From Hormiphora californensis (lineage: Eukaryota > Ctenophora > Tentaculata > Cydippida > Pleurobrachiidae): a DNA stretch of 64,000 nt. Positions within the stretch are counted from its first letter, which is position 1, and the number at the start of each line of letters is the position of its first letter. The stretch spans positions 8,664,452 to 8,728,451 of the forward strand of contig CM035353.1 of the NCBI GenBank assembly GCA_020137815.1, written 5' to 3'. Shown here one piece after another: positions 59,851 through 64,000 of the stretch. Made by a program: the position numbers and the translations under genes. Below the pieces are notes generated by a model, which made no database searches, was not told the origin of the DNA, and saw nothing but the letters and a program-made list of their open reading frames with translations.

Positions 59851-61491
59851 GTGTCTATCTCTTGTAGTTTTTCCAGTGCCTACATCACCAAACGTCTATC
59901 AGCAAGGCACTCTTGGGCACCGCCAGCATATGCTCTAGCTAAGGACCACAAATCGGATTTCCCTAACTGCAAGGTCCGGATAGTACAGCCAATTAGGGGT
60001 AGTGCTATCGAAAAACTAGATCTCTTGGTAGGTAAGGTTCTCAGCCATATCACACCGCACCTGATGTACCGTGTGCCGAGCAGCCAGAGTTTCATCTCCA
60101 CCCACCTCCGGTCCCTGCCACCCACTTCACCATCCGACCCCTACCACCAGGTCTCTATGGACATCGTCTCGATGTACCCTAACCTCCCCACTGGAGACCG
60201 GGCACTCAGCGTTGTCAAGAGTTACTTGATTGGACGAGGGATTGACACTTTGGGGTTCTTGCCAGAGGACATTGTTGAGATGCTTCGGTTCGTTCTTACT
60301 AATACATATGCACGAGCCGGCTCACAGCACTTTAAACAACGGAAAGGAGTAGGAACAGGGTATCATTCATCAGCCCCGTATGCCGAGATCATCGTTGACT
60401 ACACGTACAAAGAGGCCCTCAACACCCTCAACCCTCTTCAGCAGCCCATATCGTTAGCAACGTATGTGGACGATAGTCACTCCATATGGAGAAATCCAGA
60501 TGATCACGAACACCTCCTGTCGGCTTTGAATAACGTCTGGCCAACACAACTCAGGTTCACAGTTGAGAAGAGTGAAGAAGGAAAACTCAGTTTCCTCGAC
60601 ATTCTGATTGACTTGCAAAACGGTACAGCTGATTATGAATTGTTCCAAAAACCCACTCACTCGGGACAATACCTTCATTTCATGTCACACTGCCCCATGC
60701 AAATCAAAATAAACATCATCACCAGTGAGGCACGTCGTATCATGACACTCTGCTCAACCCCAGAGAAAGCCTGGCCACACCTTGAGAAGCTCAGGATGAA
60801 CTTTCTATCCTCGGGCTACCCGCTCCAGACAGTCTCAATTAACATCGCTAAGGCTGTTCAAAATTTCCTATCCCCTCCCCCTTCTCCCCCAAACACGACC
60901 TTGAGACCCGGCCCCACCTTCATCCTAAAAGTACCCTACACCAATGAGGGCACTCTACGCATGATGAGGTCGGCAATCTCCAAGTCTGGACTACCTATTC
61001 GACTCGTCCCCACGTCAGGCACTACTATTGCCAATCTCATCAAGAGAAGGCAATGTCAACACACCACCACCAATGAACGATGTCCTCCCCCAACCCAGCT
61101 GGCACCATACTGTGCACTCCACGAACAAGATGTGGACTGTCAAAGGACGCATGTGGTGTACCACGCCACATGCAAGCAGTGCCAGGCAACCTATATTGGC
61201 ACAACTGGACGGCGCCTCTTAGACCGAATCATCGAGCATGAGGCCAGCTTTAGACTGAACAACAACAAGTCCCCCCTCAGCACCCACGCCCGCACAGTTC
61301 ACGGCATCACTGGTTCAAACGATAGGGGACGAGGAAGTCGAGACCTGCCCCGGTTCCTCGAGGACGTGTACACTATCAAGATATTGGACCAGGCGAGAGA
61401 TACCCTAGGGGGGTACATCAGAGAAGACTATCACATTAATGAACTCAAACCTGAAATCAATGGGACAAATAGAAATGGTTACGTTTTTTAG
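59851..61491 (+). CDS. Penelope-like element: reverse transcriptase with GIY-YIG domain, 5'-truncated
   Basis: Open frame of 546 residues to TAG/TAA region ending 61491. The first in-frame start (GTG) is not a real one: the RT begins abruptly at AYITKRLSARHSWAPPAYAL, so the N-terminal 150-200 residues usual for the family are absent. RT motifs are AKDHKSDFPNCKVRIVQPI, VSMDIVSMYPNLPTG with a catalytic Asp, GVGTGYHSSAPYAEI and TYVDDSHSIW (YVDD box), then EEGKLSFLDILI. A Cys-rich linker with CALHEQDVDC leads to the GIY-YIG endonuclease: VVYHATCKQCQATYIGTTGR, RLLDRIIEHE and HARTVHG. RT plus C-terminal GIY-YIG is diagnostic of Penelope-like elements. The surviving frame has no internal stops. Confidence 0.94.
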   Translation: MSISCSFSSAYITKRLSARHSWAPPAYALAKDHKSDFPNCKVRIVQPIRGSAIEKLDLLVGKVLSHITPHLMYRVPSSQSFISTHLRSLPPTSPSDPYHQVSMDIVSMYPNLPTGDRALSVVKSYLIGRGIDTLGFLPEDIVEMLRFVLTNTYARAGSQHFKQRKGVGTGYHSSAPYAEIIVDYTYKEALNTLNPLQQPISLATYVDDSHSIWRNPDDHEHLLSALNNVWPTQLRFTVEKSEEGKLSFLDILIDLQNGTADYELFQKPTHSGQYLHFMSHCPMQIKINIITSEARRIMTLCSTPEKAWPHLEKLRMNFLSSGYPLQTVSINIAKAVQNFLSPPPSPPNTTLRPGPTFILKVPYTNEGTLRMMRSAISKSGLPIRLVPTSGTTIANLIKRRQCQHTTTNERCPPPTQLAPYCALHEQDVDCQRTHVVYHATCKQCQATYIGTTGRRLLDRIIEHEASFRLNNNKSPLSTHARTVHGITGSNDRGRGSRDLPRFLEDVYTIKILDQARDTLGGYIREDYHINELKPEINGTNRNGYVF

Positions 61492-61858
61492 AGAGAAATT
61501 TAATTGTGTGTGTGTGAGTGAGTGAGAGTGTATGATTATATATATATGTGTGTGTGTGTGTATAGGTGAGCGTATGTATGCGAGAGAGAGAGAGAGAGAG
61601 AGAGTAGGTATGTCCCTGGTTTTACCCTCGTCTCGTGTTTCAACACTGTAATTAACAGTGCCCCCCCCCCCCCCCCCCCGGTTTTGTCTAGTCCTCTGTT
61701 TAGTTCTCTGTTTGCTCCATGTCTTCTCGTTGTCTTAGTTGTTTCCCCCAACCCCGTCCCCGTCCCCCACCCGTTGTTCGCTGTCAACTTGTTCTATCTT
61801 TGATTTATGATTATATTGTATACCAGTGTCTGTAATCATTTCATTTCAATTTTAGTTC

Positions 61859-61884
61859 CTGAATGAAGCCGCAAGGCGAAAGCT
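61859..61884 (+). ncRNA. possible hammerhead-ribozyme-like motif of the Penelope-like element
   Basis: CTGAATGAAGCCGCAAGGC is followed by GAAAGC. The pattern matches the hammerhead core CTGATGA / stem-loop / GAAA: GCC and GGC form a three-pair stem closed by the GNRA loop GCAA. One extra A interrupts the CTGATGA box. Penelope-like elements are known to carry hammerhead motifs. The flanking stems I and III were not established, and the inserted A may make this copy inactive. Confidence 0.4.
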
Positions 61885-62091
61885 AGAAACGACGACTTTT
61901 TCTACCCGTGTTCAACACCCTTCTTTACGGCGGCGCCCCTTCCTCTCCTAGTATCACACTAGAACGGAAGATCCACGTTCATTATGTCCCCCGCCAAGGT
62001 CACATACACACTCTGTGTGCTAAATCTCAGAAAATTGTCTGCAAATTGTGTAAAAAAGCGTCTATATATATGTATGTATGTATTATACCAA

Positions 62092-62289
62092 AACTAATTA
62101 AAATTAGTAGGCCGGAAAGGTTGCCCTATGATTTGAGCTACCTTTGCCACCGTAACATTCACGGGCTATAACAGACAGGGTACAGATGCTTCGTCTATCT
62201 TCAAAAGGTAATGTGCCGGTGCCAAAGGTAGCTCAAATCATAGGGCAACCTTTCCGGCCTACTAATTTTAATTAGTTTTGGTATAATTT
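62092..62289. repeat. 198-bp palindrome
   Basis: ATTATACCAAAACTAATTAA..GGCCGGAAAGGTTGCCCTAT and its complement flank a loop of about 50 bases. The sequence is related to the arms at 53008-53080 and 59212-59282. Confidence 0.8.
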
Positions 62290-62338
62290 GCATCATTTTT
62301 GGGATTTTTTATCCATTTAGATGTAGTAGAACAGATAG

Positions 62339-63933
62339 GGGGGTACGTCACCTTTTTTTTTGCCCACTGCCCACATTATTCTTAAATTTTGAATTTGCCC
62401 ACATGGGCAAAAGTGGGCAAAAGTGGGCAAAAGTAGGCAAAAGTAGGCAAAAAAAATGGGGGGGGGGGCCGGCTGAAGTTTTTGAAGTTTGAAGTTTTCC
62501 ACCCTACTTTTTGAGTTTTTGAAGTTTTTGAAGTTGACTTCAAAAACTTCAAAAACTTCAAAAACTCTAAACTACTTTTTTATGCTATCAGTGACTATTA
62601 TTACACTTGTTTAGGTTAGTTTCATGCTTAATACATATTGTGGCAAAGTTATCCGTACTTGTCTGCACTTTTTCTACCACAAATTAGGATATTTACAATG
62701 ATTCCTAACCATGAAATCCATGACACAATTTGGTGTAAAAAATTTAAATTTTTTGTAAAAACAGATTTTATTTTCATTCTATAACTCAAAATATTGCCTA
62801 GAAAATGCTAAGAAAGTGTTTAAAAATTATGAAGTAAATTTTCAAAATTTTTTTTGGGGCCACACCCTTTTTGCCAGTTTCACAAAATGCAAATTTTTTA
62901 TGAAGGGAGTAATGAAAAAAATATGGTCACCAAAATCATCAGCGGCCTCGAGTTAGTGGGGGTACGTGCCAAAATGAAGTCTCCACCTCATCTAATTCGA
63001 GGGATAATGGGATATTATCATAATTTTGTGTGTGCGCATGACTTTTTTTTGGCTAGACCAGTTTTAATGGTTTATGAGTGACTATAGGCTTTTTAAAGGG
63101 GTGCATCTTGTTTGGAATATGCAAGTTTATATAAGAGTTATGAAGCAACATAGGGCCTATCTCCAACGGTTTAGGAGATATGAGTTTTTGAAGTTTTTGA
63201 AGTTTTTGAAGTTTTCCACCCTAAGTTTCTCTTTGAAGTTTTTGAAGTTGACTTCAAAAACTTCAAAAACTTCAGCCGGCCCCCCCCCAAAAAAATTAAA
63301 TCCATAAAAAATATATGCTATCAACCAGGTAATCGTCTGTGACAAAGGTTTTTCACCACTAATGTCCTCCTAGAGGTCCCCCCTATCGATTCCAACCGAT
63401 AATTTATTTGCTCAGGGTTGATAAGGCTCCATATCCAACTGGGAAAAATGGGCAAAATATGTTGGTAAAATTAGGAAAATTGGTCATTTTAGGCACGTTT
63501 CTCACATAATTGGAGTGGAAAATTTTTCTGGTTTTTCTGGGACCCCATTGGAGTACAATCCAAGTGGAAAACCTTTGTTATGTATCAGTTCCCTAAATAG
63601 CCCCAAAATGACGAAAAATCACTGGCCTTTGCCTAATTTTGCCAAAAATTTTTGCCCACTTTTGTCCAGTCGGACATGGAGCCTTATCAACCCTAAGTCA
63701 TAAGTAAGTACATTAATTATCGGTTGGAATCGATAGAGGGGACCTCTTGGAAGACATTGGAGGTGAAAAACATTTGTCACAGAGGGTTTTTCTGGTAAAG
63801 TTTTGATGCTTATAATACTTTTGCCCACTTTTTGCCCACTTTGCCCACATTATACCTGTTTTTTGAGATTTCAGTTTGCCCATGTGGGCAAATGTGGGCA
63901 AATGTGGGCAAAAAAAAAGGTGACGACCCCCCC
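62339..63933. mobile_element. 1.6-kb fold-back element with G-run termini (copy C)
   Basis: The left end reads GGGGGTACGTCACCTTTTTT and the right end AAAAAAGGTGACGACCCCCC. AACAGATA is duplicated at 62331-62338 and 63934-63941. Subterminal TTTGCCCAC / GTGGGCAAA units occur at both ends. Further in, TTTTTGAAG / CTTCAAAAA runs lie at 62470-62570 and 63180-63270. No recognised gene. Confidence 0.87.
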
Positions 63934-63941
63934 AACAGATA

Positions 63942-64000
63942 CGGAGAGTATGGAATCGCTAAACTGAAAAAATTTCATTTTTGACGTCATTTTGACGTCA
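63942..64000. repeat. continuation of the repeat interrupted by element C
   Basis: GTATGGAATCGCTAAACTGA...TTTTTGACGTCATTTTGACG continues the sequence left of 62331 and matches the order seen at 59370-59405. The feature runs off the window. Confidence 0.6.

Larger units (their letters stand above)
61492..62338. other. 3' region of the Penelope-like element and flanking palindrome
   Basis: (GT)n/(GA)n runs at 61505-61605, a run of 18 or more C at about 61662-61679, a ribozyme-like motif at 61859-61884, and a palindrome at 62092-62289. No further gene is supported. Confidence 0.6.

Overview
The window looks like nuclear DNA of an invertebrate animal, most probably an early-branching metazoan (sponge, placozoan or cnidarian grade). 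It carries intron-rich animal genes: forkhead, rhodopsin-type GPCR, USP37-like ubiquitin protease, GAPDH and GIGYF. These sit among CR1/L2-like LINEs, a Penelope-like element and many fold-back DNA elements. The organism call is inference; nothing seen points to bacteria.

Gene layout. 1-6 kb: the last exon of one forkhead-like gene, then a complete seven-exon FoxM1-like gene (+). A two-exon GPCR lies on the opposite strand inside one of its introns. 7-15.5 kb: a USP37-like deubiquitinase (-) whose introns hold a 1.8-kb fold-back element, minisatellites, a purine tract and a 574-bp inverted-repeat element. Its catalytic-Cys exon lies in a patch that looks like poorly polished sequence. 23.8-26.4 kb: a complete nine-exon GAPDH (-) of 334 residues. 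27.0-28.4 kb: an unidentified small protein with a C-terminal membrane segment (-). 43.1-47.9 kb: the C-terminal 13 exons of GIGYF (+), just right of a 100-N gap.

Mobile DNA fills much of the rest: degraded LINE pieces at 17.4-18.4, 30.9-31.7 and 35.5-38.7 kb (with one LINE inserted in another), an RT-type C-terminal domain at 28.9-29.7 kb, a full-length LINE with two intact overlapping ORFs at 53.3-57.6 kb, and a 5'-truncated Penelope-like element with GIY-YIG domain at 59.9-61.5 kb.

The main novelty candidate is a set of large fold-back elements with termini reading GGGGGGGT, flanked by 8-bp direct repeats (7509-9339, 21324-23071, 48198-49290, 62339-63933). Each is filled with tandem or simple repeats in inverted arms, and two have simple nesting relations with other fold-backs. 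For one, an unoccupied copy of the target survives in the same array. A second notable feature is a minisatellite that has copied the 3' splice site and first exon bases of a GIGYF exon 11 times.

Exon coordinates were read by eye from splice sites and phase agreement. Element ends and target duplications were also found by eye, without alignment software.
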